From Platanthera guangdongensis (lineage: Eukaryota > Streptophyta > Magnoliopsida > Asparagales > Orchidaceae): a DNA stretch of 64,000 nucleotides. Each line of letters starts with the position of its first letter. Within the stretch, counting starts at the first letter, position 1. Positions 21,642-34,212 of this stretch are shown here, one piece after another. The stretch lies in contig CM077153.1 in the NCBI GenBank assembly GCA_039583875.1, positions 67,278,482-67,342,481 on the forward strand, given 5' to 3'. The position numbers and the translations under genes are program-made. Under the pieces are notes generated by a model that worked only from the letters and a program-made list of their open reading frames with translations, did not search any database and had not been told where the DNA came from.

Positions 21642-22734
21642 TACAGTACGACAGATAGGCGTTAAAGCATAATGCAGCTGGACACTACAGGTGGGGCCCA
21701 CTGATCTCTAAGAGTCGTTGATCAACGGACTACAAAAGGAGGAGATGGTCCAAGACACAAGATAACTTTTCTAGGGCCTCATCAACAAAAAGAGTTATAA
21801 GCCGACTTCATCTTCCTCGCCATTGCTGCATGTAAAGAGCTGTAAGCACTCCAGAAGAAAAAGTTCAGATAGTTGTGTCGTTTCCATCTAGCACAGCAGG
21901 ATCAGATAAAGTTCTGATGAAAGAAGAACCTTCAGCCTGAGGCAGGTTCCGTTAGCTGTTTGAAAACTGAAGATCAACAGATTTTTAGTCTTCTATAACA
22001 AGTTCAAGAGTAAGCTCATGAGTTCCTCCAGCAAAGTTTTCTCTACTGTGGGGAGAGATAGAGTAGAGATTCTCTGCTCTAGTTATTGACACACTGAAAT
22101 TTCTCTGTGTCAAAGTTAAATAACTTATTTCTTATTGTAGGATCCTTCTGGATCTGATCTGTAGGGCCTTTTGGCCTGAGGTAGATGACAAGTGTGTCAC
22201 TGAGCTATAAGGGCCTGGAAGGGCACTGAGGTAGGTACTTGGAAGGGTACTGAGCTGTAGGAGTATTGCAGTACTCTGAGAGTAGGGACTTGTGCATGAA
22301 GTTGTAGGGCTAAAAAGCTTGAGCTATAGGCCTTAGAGATAAGGCTGAGGTAGGTGGTTTGAGGACCACTGAGTTGTAGGAGCACTACAGGGCTCTGAGG
22401 TGGGAACCTTTGTGGTTCTGAGGTATGGTTCTGAAGAGAACCTGAGTGTAAGGCTAAGGGCCTGAGGTGTAGGCTCTGAGGAGAATTTTGGAGGAGTTTG
22501 GGCCTTAACTAACATGAAGTTAGCAAGGTGGGAGGAGAGTGGATGTACCCATAATTTTGGGGAACCACTATAAAATACTTGTGAGCTTTTTTATGTGTGT
22601 TTTCTATTTGCAGGTACATAAAAATCTCTAATAACATAGAAACTCAAGAAGAAATAAAAAGAGATAACAAAAGACCTATACAAACCTATTCACCCCCCTA
22701 GGTTGCTAGCTACCTTGTAAACAAGAACTTTCAG
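21642..22734 (+). repeat. Probable decayed copia LTR, with CTGAGGTAGG-like repeats
   Basis: No coding sequence is visible. The stretch ends with TATTCACCCCCCTAGGTTGC, a wording typical of the 3' end of plant copia LTRs (element H has the same motif on the other strand at its LTR edge). From about 22170 to 22480 a degenerate 15-30 bp word repeats many times (CTGAGGTAGG, CTGAGCTGTAGG, CTGAGTTGTAGG). I cannot define both ends or a target duplication, so the call is tentative. Confidence 0.45.
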
Positions 22735-23260
22735 GTATCTTGAAAGAAATAGTCTTGAGAACTCCCATATTGAGATCTCAACCAACGGCCGACCAACAAA
22801 CTGGTGCAGCTCCAACTCATCCCACCATAGCCTCGCCTCTCCATCTAATAAGAAGGTAGCTACATTGGCTTTCTACCACTCCTCCATTTTCATTGTTGTC
22901 ATTGTTCTCTTTATTCTTAAGATCCAATCTTCAGCTTATATTAGGGTTCCGGTGCCCGCAAACACAGGAGGATTGAAACTCATCATGTGTTTCAATTGCT
23001 TTTTTGTCTCTCGTCTTGCGGTCACTTATCTCACTGCACATGCCCGACTATGTCAACTAGTTCTTGAACCACCACAGGGGTAGGAGGTTGTACTCGCCCT
23101 CCTGGTTGTGCATTGATTAATGCGAACACGGCTTCAGCAGCCAACTGTATCGTTTCCGCAGAAGGAGGAGGTGTTGGCACCTCAGTTGGTGCACTACTCT
23201 CTGCCGAGCGCTGGGGTTCATGCTGTCATGCACCACTCCTAGTCACCGATAAATGTGAAA
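22735..23260 (-). pseudogene. Element D: Ty3 gag fragment
   Basis: On the minus strand, scattered frames spell a Ty3 Gag: TEVPTPPPSAETIQLAAEAV (about 23200-23140), FNPPVFAGTG, AEDWILRIKRTM, then VATFLLDGEARLWWDELE (22865-22810). Stops and frameshifts occur between them (for example around 23040 and 22890). The rest of gag and pol is missing to the left, where the copia-like LTR begins. Confidence 0.75.
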
Positions 23261-23450
23261 CACATGATTATGCAACTAATATTATTGCAAAAATCAATTA
23301 TAGGAACACAGATTCTTCAAACATGTATATTTTCATTCCTAAGTGGACATTCATTGGTTCATTCTTGTTATAACAGTCACGCACATACACGTGCTCACCA
23401 CCCCTTAAAAGAATTCGACCACGAATTCTAATAAGAAAGACCGATACCCG

Positions 23451-23463
23451 AAGCTGATACCAA
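23451..23463 (-). other. Primer-binding site of element D
   Basis: The minus strand reads TTGGTATCAGCTT directly inside the LTR edge at 23466. It keeps most of the TGGTATCAGAGC initiator Met tRNA complement. Confidence 0.65.
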
Positions 23464-23465
23464 AT

Positions 23466-24250
23466 TATAACACCACCATCCGTCACGTAGAATATAACAG
23501 AAGGTTCGGTCGAGGCCCCACGTGATATTCCACACATAGACAGTAGAGTTACTCATTGAAACCATTTGATTTATACACATCCAAACATAGAGTGAATTTT
23601 AGCGGAAGCAGATAAGTTAGTTATAGAACCCAAATACAAGGAATGTCCACTTACCATATATGAATGATATATTAATACACAATATGTTTTGGCCTTAAGG
23701 CCTTAGAACTATTTCCTTTACAAAATGTGTCTCCATACATCGGCACGCAGCCCGGCCACACATGAAAATCATAGACGTTCATTTTTGGGCCTTCAAGGGC
23801 CAACAAATTGCAGCATAAGGGATTTCAGCCCGCTACTTTCCACTTGTCTCTCCAGCACCTGCAAAGCACGACCCACCAAAATGTGGCAAACAAAGCAACG
23901 GTCAGCATTAGCTGGCCAAATTATAACGACCACACCCCTCGCTCGGGGCGGTGGTTCTCCTTCCCTGCACGCAACAGTATATATATCTTTTGGCAATTAG
24001 AACGCGTAATGTAAGCACCATTCGCCACAGACGTAGGATCAATCTGCCACATGCCCCATACACTCAGAGCACATTCTCGGTGTACTAGACTTCTCCAGGT
24101 CCCACCACCACCCACAATCCTATACTTGATGGTATACTTGACTATTTTAGTATTTCTAGACATGGTCCTAAGACTCTCATTATGACACCGATGAAAGCCA
24201 ATTACTTTAGGCAATCTAGTACAAGATAGACATAATGCAAGTACAGGTCA
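23466..24250 (-). repeat. Element D partial 5' LTR
   Basis: This stretch is homologous to the first 790 bp or so of the solo LTR at 36667. Shared blocks include GGTTCGGTCGAGGCCCCAC (GGTCCGGTCGGGGCCCCAC there), TCTCCAGCACCTGCA, GGCAAACAAAGCAACGGTCAG and GAGCACATTCTCGGTGTAC. It begins TATAACACC, a one-base change from the usual TGTAACACC. It is cut at 24251 by the end of element E. Confidence 0.75.
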
Positions 24251-26377
24251 TGTAACACCTCCCCTGTAATGACCGTATAATATGGGTCCGGTCGGGGCTC
24301 CACAACATACATATGCCACATCTTAAGCATTATAAGAAGATATAAACTACCCAACTCAAAACTCAGACTAAATACAGCGGAAACAAAAAAAACAAAACTA
24401 AAAGTTATCCACTAAGATATGAGTGTCAATACAGCCTTAAGGCCCTACAAAAGTTAAGAGTACAGAACTCAAACAATAACATCAAACATCAACGTGCATA
24501 AGCAATCCTAAGTTACCTCGGCATGCAAGCCGGAAACATAGTGCATTAAGTATCACATTCCACAAAACAGCACAACATGAAACACTTCATGAGGCTTAGG
24601 CCTTTTTGGCTGGCGAGCTTGCTCCGCTTGCGATTCTTGCCCTGTAAAAATTGGTTGTAATGTTGGTCAGCAAAGGCTGAGCTCAACTGTGTAACCAACA
24701 TATCTCCTCTCGGACGTCCCTAGCGGACCCCGGGGCATTCAATCACCATGCAGGTCAGCACTTCGTATGCAAATATACATGTACATTGAAAGTAATAAAG
24801 TAGGTTTGGATGTCTCATACAACGAACATGTTTCTATGTTGAGCATATAATATGAGGGGCTTACAATGCAGCATGTATGCAAACCTGGGCTTCACCCAAG
24901 GCACCCTAAAATGTATGATTCTAACACATTATCAATCAGGTACTTTCAATTTACCCATCGGCGTTCAAGCCGCAAACACAAGGGTACTTCAAATATCCCC
25001 CAAACGAAATACAAGCTGCCACACGGAACTCTTGCCTAGGCCCCACCCGCTCGTGGGTCTCAAAACCCGAGCTTTCCTACAAGCTCTGACTTCGCACGTC
25101 AGGATTCTGTCACACACACACAAAACGATTCTAAGAACCCTTGATGGACCCCACCCGCTCGTGGGTTTCATCGCTCGGGCTTGTCATAAGCTTGGTGTTC
25201 TTTTCAGTTTCACGGAATGGGACTTGTCTCTCCGGGACACTCTCCACACATGACTTGCACGTCACGGGCTAGTCAGCAGACCACGGAGACAAACCACGCC
25301 TTAGCACATAACAATCACAATCCTTTTCCCACCCTAATCCACCATTCGTACCGTATCGTCCCCGCACCCCCACGTGTACTCTAATTTCCACCCAGTCCGG
25401 TTCTGGTTACACGTACTCACACGAGAGAGGGGGAAAATAACATCACAAATGGCATCTTGCCACTAACGGATTTCTAACAAAATCCTTAAGGCTCGCTATG
25501 CAACATCACCGAGTCAGACTAACGGTCACTACTACGGCTTCACCCACAATGCCTAATCCACTAACAGAGCGAATTTCTAGTGTAATATCATGTCGAGGAC
25601 AGACGCAATCGATCTGGTGTCTCCTCTTGAACCATGGCAACCTGAATCCCTCTCACTTGAGAGATCTGGTGCCTAAATGCTTGAAAGAAAGCAAAAAGAA
25701 CACGGATACCATGCACGCATCCTAAATACCGAGAGGAGAAGTGTTGTTACCTTACGACTCATCTTCCTTGCCATGAGACCTTACTTTGCATGAATGAGAA
25801 CGTGCGCCTCCAACTCCTCTCCACGGATATGGACTCAGATCAACGATCAGGGCTCCGAGCTCCGTTAATGGTGGAAGAAAGCTCTCTTCTTCCTCCTCCT
25901 CACTCTCACCCAAACCCTAGGTCAACTCTAAAATGGGAAGAAATGAAGGGAAAAGGGCTCTCAGACCAACTTATGGCACTTGGACGAAATGTCTTGAGCC
26001 ATAAGATCAACTTTTAAGAGAAATCGGACGGCTAACAAGCTAAATGATAGAACTACTTCCGTCTGCTATCGCCAGGCGGTAACTATCTACCACAGGGCGA
26101 TAGCCTCCCGAGTGCTTGGCCAAGAAAATAAGGTCATTATAGCGCCAGAGGTAGCACTAATGTTGCTCGGTAGCTAAATAAATGCATACCACTCAATGCC
26201 ATAGTCTCAACACAATCAATGCCAACCTACTGCTGAGCGATAGATAGCTAATGTCGCCTGCTAGCACTCAATGCCCTCAGTACCTGGCCTCTCGGCGTTT
26301 AGCCACCGTTGGGCGATAACTACTATCGTCGAGAGATAGCTTCCAGAGGCTCCTTTCTGGAAAACTGTGGTGTTAAA
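24251..26377 (-). repeat. Element E 3' LTR
   Basis: The LTR begins TGTAACACC on the plus strand and ends about 26377 in TGTTAAA, probably a decayed TGTTACA. It aligns along most of its length with 31247-32763. Its U3 start (25990-26345) holds a cluster of GGCGATAG / CTATCGCC / GCGGTA words of palindrome type. Confidence 0.82.
26060..26345. repeat. GGCGATAG/CTATCGCC word cluster in U3 of element E
   Basis: Words such as CTATCGCCAGGCGGTA, AGGGCGATAGCC, GAGCGATAGATAGC, GGGCGATAACTACTATCG and GAGAGATAGC recur on both strands. The cluster lies at the same relative LTR position as the arrays in elements A, C, H and the solo LTR. The word itself is different. Confidence 0.65.
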
Positions 26378-26406
26378 ACTCCTACCCCCCCCCCCCCCCC
26401 CCCCCG
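26378..26406 (-). other. Polypurine tract of element E with a 21-base homopolymer
   Basis: The plus strand has 21 C in a row (26385-26405), so the minus strand has 21 G followed by TAGGAG next to the LTR. A G run is expected here, but this length suggests slippage expansion. Confidence 0.75.
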
Positions 26407-29400
26407 TAAAAGAATTTCGTCCTCGAAATTAAGCATGCACTCAAACCAAAAGCATACCTAAAGTAAAAAAGTTCTGGCAATTCCTCTCGCATTGCCTGTT
26501 CACGCTCCCAAGAGAACTCTTCTTGCCCGCACTTGTCCCAACGCACTTTCACGATCTTAACTTCTTTGTTACGCAATTGCCGAACTTCTGAATCCTATAT
26601 GCTAACAGGACGGACTGTCGTCCTCAAGTCCTCTTCGACCGGCACCGCTGCTGACTCGACCATAACACTCATCTCCAACAAGGCTTTTCTCAAAACTGAG
26701 ACATGGAAGACGTCGTGTAATCCACTCCACTTTTCAGACAACGCTAACCGGTAAGTGACTTCTCCAATGCTCTCTGTAACTTCGAACGACCCCAAAAACC
26801 TCAAACTCAACTTGTTGAGTCTGCGAATTCGCGAAACACCTTTGAACGGCTTAATCTTTAGGTATACTCAGTCGCCTACTGTGAACTCCACGTTCCTATA
26901 ATGAGCGTTGAAATACTTCACTTGTCGATCCTGAGAAAGATTCATATGCTCTTGAATTGTTCGCACCAACTCTCAAGCATCAGTAACCGCCTCTTTTCCC
27001 AAAAGTTTGGTTTCTCCCGCCTCTGTCCATGACATCGATATTCGACACCGCCTTCCCTATAAAGCCTCGTATGGCACCATATTTATACTTGCCTGGAAAC
27101 TGTTGTTATAGGCGAACTCCACCATGAATAGGTGATCTTCCCAGTTCTTACCAAAGTCAAGGGTACATATTCTCAGCATATCCTCCATTGTACAGTTCGT
27201 CCTTTCCATTTGTCCATCAGTTTGAGGATGGAACGTCATACTAAACTTGAGTCTTGTACCCAGGCTCTTCTATACCAACCTCCAGTCTTTGGATGTGAAC
27301 CGTCCATCGCGATCACTAATAATACTCTTAGGAATTCCGTACAGCCGCACAATGTTGCGAACATAAAGTTCTACCAGCTTTTCCACGTTGTCCTCTTTCC
27401 GATTTGGGATGAAGTGAGCCACTTTGGTCAAGCGATCCACGATCACCCATATCGCATCATTTCCCTGCTGCGACCAAGGTAAGCCATGAATAAAGTCCAT
27501 GGAGATGTCATCAAATTTCCACTCGGGGATAGGAAGAGGCTTCAGGAACTCATCCGGCTTCTGACACTCAGACTTTACTAAGGTACAAGTTTGACACTGA
27601 CTCACGTACAAAGCAACATCCCGCTTCAAACCAGGCCACTAAAAGGATTTCTTCATATCCAAGTACATCTATGTACTGCTCGGATGAATGGAGTACTTCG
27701 TGAAATGAGCCTCAAACATTAACTACTCACGGATCTTGTCAAACTGCGGTACGCATATCCTTCCATCCTTCCTTAAGATCCCATTAATCATCTTCTAGGC
27801 ACTACTCTCGCCTTTTTGAGCTTCCACCACAAATGGCTGAAACTTTGCATCCACACTAGTCGCTTCGCGAATACGATCGGACAAATCGTTCTACAACTCT
27901 ATCCAGTTCAATCGAGCCATGCTAGACCGCCTCTTACTACACAAACAATGTCGAGGGACTCAAAGTCTCGCACCAACTACTCATCATGAGCTTCAATCCA
28001 ATTCTCTTGTCCAGAATATTTCCTACTCAAGGCATCCGCCACCACATTGGCTTTGCCTGGCGTATATTGTATTGCCACATCATAGTCCCCAAGGAACTCG
28101 ACCCATCTACGCTGCCGCATGTTCAAATCTTTTTGATCTAGGAGATACTTCAGGCTTTTATGATCCGTGAAGATCTCCACCTTCGCATCATACACATAGT
28201 GCTGCCATAACTTTAACGCCAAAAATACTGCATTTAATTCCAAGTCATGGACGGGGTAATTCCTCTCAAGAGGTTTCAACTGTCTAGACCTAAAGGCTAC
28301 CACCTTGTCATGTTACGCTAGCACGCAACCCAATCCGCATCCTGATGCGTCGTTGAAGATCTGAAATCCTTTAGTCCCCTTCGGAATACTTAGGACTGGA
28401 GCTGTCATCAGCCTTTCCTTCAAGGTATCGAACGCTTGTTTGCACTTCTGAGTACACACGAACTTCTGGTCCTTACGAGTCAGAGAAGTGAGGCGCAGAG
28501 CTATCTGCAAGAGGTTTTCCACAAATCTTCTCTCATACCCGGCTAGTCTAAGAAAACTCCTGACTTCTGCCATGATGCTCAGAACTGGCCAATCTTTGAT
28601 GGCCTCAACTTTTGCTGGATCCACCGCTACCCCATCACCACTAATTACATGGCCCAAAAATATCACCTTCTCTATCCAGAACTCGCATTTCGAGAACTTT
28701 GCATACAGCTGGTTCTCTCTCAAAGTCTGCAATACCACTCGTAGATGAGTCTCATGATTCGCCTCCATTTTGGATTAAACAAAAATATTGCCAATGAAGT
28801 CCACCATAAATGAGTCTAAATACTCCCGAAAGACTCGGTTCATCAAATCCATGAATACAGATGGCGCGTTTGTCAACCCAAACGGCATCACCGAGAACTA
28901 GAAGTGACCATACCTCGTACCAAACACTATCTTGGGTATGTCCTCATCTCGAATCCATAACTGGTAGTATCCTGACTTCAAGTCCAATTTAGAGTACACC
29001 ACTGACCCCACCAACTGGTCGAACAGGTCATCTATCCGTGGGATAGGATACTAATTTTTGACAGTCAGTTTATTCAACTCCTGCTAGTCTATGAATAGGC
29101 GCATACTACCATCTTTCTTCTTAACAAACAACACTAGCGCGCTCCAAGGAGATGAGCTAGGTTTGATGTACCCCTGCTCCAACATTCCTGCAACTGTACC
29201 TTGAGCTCAGCTAACTCCTTCAGTGACATCCTAAAAGGAGGATGTGACATCGGCCTAGCTTCTGGCACTAAATCGATCGTGAAATCGATCTCCCGTCGAG
29301 GAGGTGCTCCAGGTAACTCCTCAGGAAACACATCCTCGAATTCTGCCACTACTGGCACTTCTCCAAGAGATAGCTTGGAAAGCTAAACTTCCAACAATGC

Positions 29401-29812
29401 TACAAAAGCTACTCCTCCCTGGCTAACTACCCGCACCAAATGCATGGCTGAAATCAGGGAACAGGCCACTCCATTAAGGCCCTCAAATATAACTTCTGTC
29501 TTTCCTTCGCTTCTTAGGGTCACTACCTTTGACAAAAATTCAATACTGACACGCTGCTCTGCAAGCCAGTCCTTCCCAAAGATCACATCAGATTCGGCCA
29601 ACGGTAGAACCGCTGCTACAAATCTGAAATCAACTCCGCCTAGACTCCAACTAATGCGCCCTCTCGCCCTGGTAGTCATGAAGGACCCATTGGGCATGCG
29701 CACCCTAAGCTCTTCGTCTGTAGAAAAGGGTTCAGCTCCAATTCTCTGGATAAAGCTTTCTACAAGAAAGGAGTGTGACGCTTCCGTATCGAACTATACC
29801 CTATCGAGGTAA
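26407..29812 (-). pseudogene. Element E pol: protease, RT, RNase H, integrase, chromodomain (broken)
   Basis: Domains in minus-strand order: protease near 29800 (FDTEASHSF, where the catalytic Gly after DT is replaced) and 29703-29383; start of RT (29358-29134, PEELPGAPPRREIDF); RT (28768-28313), with the catalytic box near 28785 reading VDFIGNIFV, so the paired Asp is lost; RNase H (28303-27977, [11 protein letters not shown]); integrase zinc region and core (27629-27270, MDFIHGLPWSQQGND, ISDRDGRFTS; 27239-27057); and chromodomain (26576-26470, VKIVKVRWDKCGQEEFSWE). Many stops and frame changes make it non-functional. Confidence 0.88.
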
Positions 29813-29899
29813 TCAGAAACTAGCACAAAGCCTACAACACTGGTGACATACATAAAAGACCTCGAAAGTATAAAGCAAATATGAACTTAAAATTTACCA

Positions 29900-31083
29900 T
29901 ACCTATCACCACATCGGGCTAGTGGATCGTTTCCTGCTGCCCATGGTTGTAAACTCTTGGCTGCACGGGTTGGAAACGAGAAGCGCTCGACTCCGCCATT
30001 TTCCCTTTATCCATTACACTGGGCCCGGAGCGCACCGACAACTCTTGACTTGGCTCCTGCTCAGCACCACCTCCGGTGCAGAAGTGAGCTGTGTCCTGGC
30101 TTGCCAGACTTGTAGCACTAGGGTGGTCCCTTGAAGTGAGATCCCCGGACGTCGTACTACTCTTCTCCCAATTCTTGTAGGGATGGGACTTCTTCCACTT
30201 ACTTTCGTTAGATTTCCCTTACGATTGAGAAGTCTTTCCTTCTCCCTGCTTAACTGCAAAACCCTTCCGACGTTGGGTTCGATTCATATCGCTCTCCAAT
30301 GTCCTAGCAGCCTCGACCAACTCGATGAAGCCTGCTATCTTCATAACTATGAGGGGTTGTCTCAGATTCTCCCTCAATCCATGGTAGAAAATGTTGTCCC
30401 TCTCCTCATCATCCGCCATGGTCGTCCCAGCATAACGACCCAAATGAGTGAACTCCTGGACGTACTCATCTACTATCTTGTCTCGCTGCACCATGTGCAA
30501 AAACTTTCTCTGAAGGGCTAGCCTTATCAACGCGGGAATATACTTCTTCAAGAAAGCATTCCCGAACTCTTCTATGGACGGGGTGCATCCAGGAAACTAG
30601 CGACTGTTATGGCTCACCCACCATAGCTTAACGTCACCTTCCAACATGAAAGTCTCAAACTCGGACTGCTTATCTACTGGCGTCTCTGCCGCCCTTAGCA
30701 GTTCTTGAATCCTCACCCACCAGTCCTCTGCATCAGTTGGCGTGCCAACTCCCTTAAACGTTGGGGGATGGAAACTTAGGAAATACTTCATTTGTCAGTC
30801 TCCCTTCCTGACAACCACTCTTTCTGCCAATGGATCTGCCTTCCTGGCTCCTCCGCCTTATGTGGCCGGTGTCACATTCAGGGTAACAGAAGTCGTTTCC
30901 TGCGCGGCAGGGGTCACAGCTTGCACTGCCACTGCAGCTTGGGCCGCTACCATTGCTTCTGCTAGCATACGACAGAAATCGGCTGGGGTTATACCCATGC
31001 CCATTGGACCCAGAGCAGTAGCACTGCTCGCCAAAGGTTCCTCTCACGACCTCGACGCCCCTGCCTCGTCGCTTGCACCCTTA
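29900..31083 (-). pseudogene. Element E gag (broken)
   Basis: The minus strand carries a Ty3 Gag with stops. From 31083 it runs GASDEAG and GPMGMGITPADFCRMLAEAM in one frame; then FHPPTFKGVGTPTDAEDWW and LEGDVKLWW at 30791-30597; then ALQRKFLHMVQRDKIVDEYVQ and EFTHLGRYAG at 30551-30219. A decayed zinc knuckle CYKSGKPGH (second Cys replaced) is near 30110. The Gag domain is unmistakable, but the protein cannot be made. Confidence 0.82.
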
Positions 31084-31230
31084 ATAAAAGCAAGGTAAAC
31101 CAAAATCAGTTTTTATCATAAAACTAGACACAAGGACACTCACGGTCCCGTGATACTCCTATGTGAATAACTTATTAACGCGATCTGATTAGGACATTCG
31201 ACCATGAATCCTTAACTTGGACACTAACCT

Positions 31231-31244
31231 CCATTTGATATCAA
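31231..31244 (-). other. Decayed primer-binding site of element E
   Basis: The minus strand reads TTGATATCAAATGG, 2 nt inside the LTR at 31247. It is in the right place and resembles the TTGGTATCAG of element D with substitutions. Confidence 0.5.
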
Positions 31245-31246
31245 AT

Positions 31247-32763
31247 TGTAACACCTCTCCTATAATGATCGTATAATATGAGTTCAGCCTGGGCCCCATA
31301 ACATACAGACACCATAGCTTAAGCATTATAAGATGATATAAACTACCCAACTCAAAACTCAGACTAAACACAGTGGAAAAAAAGAACTAGACTAGAAGTT
31401 ATCCACTAATATACGAGTGTCAATATGGCCTTAAGGCCTTACAACAGTTAAGAGTCCAAAACTCAAACAATAACATCAAAAATCAACGTGCATAAGCACT
31501 CCTAAGCTACCTCGGCATGCAAGCCGGAAACATAGTGCATTCAGTATCACATTCCACAAAACAGAGCTATTACACAACACGAAACACTTCATGAGGCTTA
31601 GGCCTTTTTGGTTGGCGAGATTGCTCCTACTTGCGATCCTTACCCTATAAAAATTGGTTGTAATGTGGTTCAGCAAATACTAGCTTCAACTGTGTAACCA
31701 ACACATCTCCTCCCAGTCATCCCTAGCAGAGACCGGGGCACTCCATCACCCTGCAGGTCAGCACTTCGTATGCAAATATACATGCACATTGAAAGTAGTA
31801 AAATAAGTCTGCATGTCTCATACAATAAACATGTTTCTATGTTGAGTATATAATAAAAGGGGCCTACAATGCAGCATGTATGCAAACCTGGGCTTCACCC
31901 AAGGCACCCTAAAACATATGCTTATAACACATCATCAATCAGGTACTTTCAATTTCCCCATCGGTGTTCAAGCCACAAACACAAGGTTACTTCCAATTTT
32001 CTTCAAACAGCATAAAAGCCTCCACAGGGAACTCTTGTCTAGGCCCCAGCCGCTCGTGGGTCTCAAAACCCGGGCTTGCCTGCAAGCTCTGACTTCTCAC
32101 GTCAGGATTCCATCTCACACACAAACTGATTCTAAGAACCCTTATTGGACTCCACCTGCTCGTGGGCTTCATTGCCAAAGCTTGTCCTAAGCTCGGCGTT
32201 CTTGTTAGTTTCATAAAATGGGACTTATCTCGTCGAGACACTCTCCCCACATGACTTGAACGTCACGGCCTAGCCAGCCGACCATAGAGACAAATCACGC
32301 CTTAGCACATAACAATCTCAAACCTTTTCCCACCCTAATCGACCTGGTGGCTCCTCTTGAACCATGGCAACTCGAATCCCTCACACTTGAGAGATCTGGT
32401 GCTTAAATGCTTGAAATAAAGCAAAAAAACATAGATGTCATGCACGCATCCTAAAGACCGAGAGGAGAAGTGTTGTTACCTTACGACTCCTCTTCCTTGC
32501 CATGAGACCATACTCTGTACTGATAAGAACGTACGCCTCCAAGTCCTCTCCACAAATATGAACTCGGATCAATAATCGGGGCTCCGATGCTCTGTTAATG
32601 CTGGAATAAAGCTCTCTTCTTCCTCCTCCTCACTCTCACCCAAACCCTAGGTCAACTCTCAAAATGGGAAGAAATGAAGGGAAAGAGGCTCTCAGCCCTA
32701 CTTATGGCACTTGGACGAAATGTATTGATCCATAAGATCAAATTTTAAGAGAAATTAGATGGC
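31247..32763 (-). repeat. Element E 5' LTR (shortened)
   Basis: This copy aligns with 24251-26030. Relative to the other LTR it lacks about 265 bp near 32340, where CCCACCCTAATC is joined directly to the GACCTGGTGGCTCC block. It stops at about 32763, after AGAGAAATTAGATGGCTGG. The U3 word cluster of the other LTR is therefore missing. Confidence 0.8.
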
Positions 32764-34212
32764 TGGAGTGATTCTAGACTTGTTAGTCCTGGAACTGGAT
32801 ACTTGGTGTGGTGATATTACCGACTAATTCTCATGTGACTTGAAGGCTCGATAATGCATAAGATTTGAGGTTGGGTTGGTCCTGCGAGCTGGAGGCTTGG
32901 ATGAGTATTTTCATACCTGTTTGTGTTTGTGTGGTGGGTCATTTGGTACTGCTCCAGGCGGCATACTGACGAAAGTACATTGACTCTTGTGAGGACTACA
33001 GGTTTTAGGGGAGACCAGTAGGATTTTTATGTTGAGGTCTGGAAGACTATCCCCTAAAAGCATATCCGACCATAAAGTCTAGTAGTTGCCAGCAAGAGTA
33101 CACAAGGGATCCGCTGTTGTGTTCTTAGTGTTGAGGCGTGCACACGGTCTAGGCCTGGTAGTGTGCATACCCGCCTAGGAGTGGAAAAACCCGCTCCACT
33201 GCCATCATGAGCCATGGAGGTTGGTACCTGAGAGGCTAGCTACATCCAAAAAGTGGGAAATGTTTGAAAGATCTGTGCATACAGAGTCAGGTGGGCGAGT
33301 TGCAAGGTAGTCATTGTATTGCACCACATAGCATGACATATGTATATAATATAGTTTAGCTTATATTTCTAGACCCTCATCATATTAACTAGTATGGGTT
33401 CTTTTATATGATGAGTTACCTGGAAACCTTAACTTATAAGTTTGTGTGTGCATTCATATAAGTTAAAGTACGCATCTGTGATGGTAGAATAACTACTTTT
33501 ACTTTCCTAAATTTATACATCCCTTCCTTACTGCTTTTGTATTGTACTTTGTTACTACTCATTAGTACTGCTTTTGTTGCTGCCCATACTAGTATAGAAC
33601 TGCTAGAATTATATGTAAATACCATTGTCACATTTTTGTACTATCTGCTATTATTGTTCCTCCACTTTCTTTCTCCCACGCGGTGCCTAGGAGTCGCGGG
33701 GGTGAGGCGAGGATGATAATGGCTTAGACTTTTGACTAACGGCCGGTGGACCATATCATTTTAGGGATGCGTGGAGACGCCACACTAGTTCAACCAGGTG
33801 GAGCCAGAGGTTGAGCTACCTTGATCGGAGGAGCAGTTGTCGTGCACTGCTACTACCACCCGATGATAGGTTGATGAGTATTTTGGTTAGCTTCTGCTTG
33901 TAGTTGAGAGAAAGAGAGAGAGAGAATTTTGTGTTATGGTTATGTACTGGGCATAAGCCCTATTACTCTCCTCATTTGTTATCTCATTGTGTACCTTTCC
34001 GTTCATTTGATATTTATATATCTATGTTGTGATATTATGGACTGGTTTTATTACTTCTTTTCTCGTTGGTCATGTGTATGAATGTACCCGCCGGTAGGGT
34101 CGTCGTCTTATGCTGACAGCTAACTCGTAAGTTGGCGTCATTGTAAGGCAATGGTCTTGGGCATAAAATCTCTTCTCGGTCGTGCCCAATTACCGGGAGG
34201 AGGGATTTTACA
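32764..34212 (+). repeat. Unassigned LTR-like stretch, no coding sequence
   Basis: I see no gene here. The stretch ends CCGGGAGGAGGGATTTTACA, which looks like the 3' edge of a Ty3 LTR in plus orientation. It has an internal AG-rich microsatellite near 33907-33925. The sequence does not match the other LTRs in the window, and no second copy, PBS or target duplication is visible. Confidence 0.3.

Larger units (their letters stand above)
24251..32763 (-). mobile_element. Element E: old Ty3 chromovirus, decayed, with both LTRs
   Basis: Minus-strand Ty3 element of about 8.5 kb. The 3' LTR is at 24251-26377, then the purine tract, chromodomain, integrase, RNase H, RT, protease, gag, PBS and a shortened 5' LTR from 31247. 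Every coding domain is present in order but broken by many stops and frameshifts, and key residues have changed. The right LTR lacks an internal block of about 265 bp and ends at about 32763, against unrelated sequence. No target duplication can be read. Confidence 0.88.
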
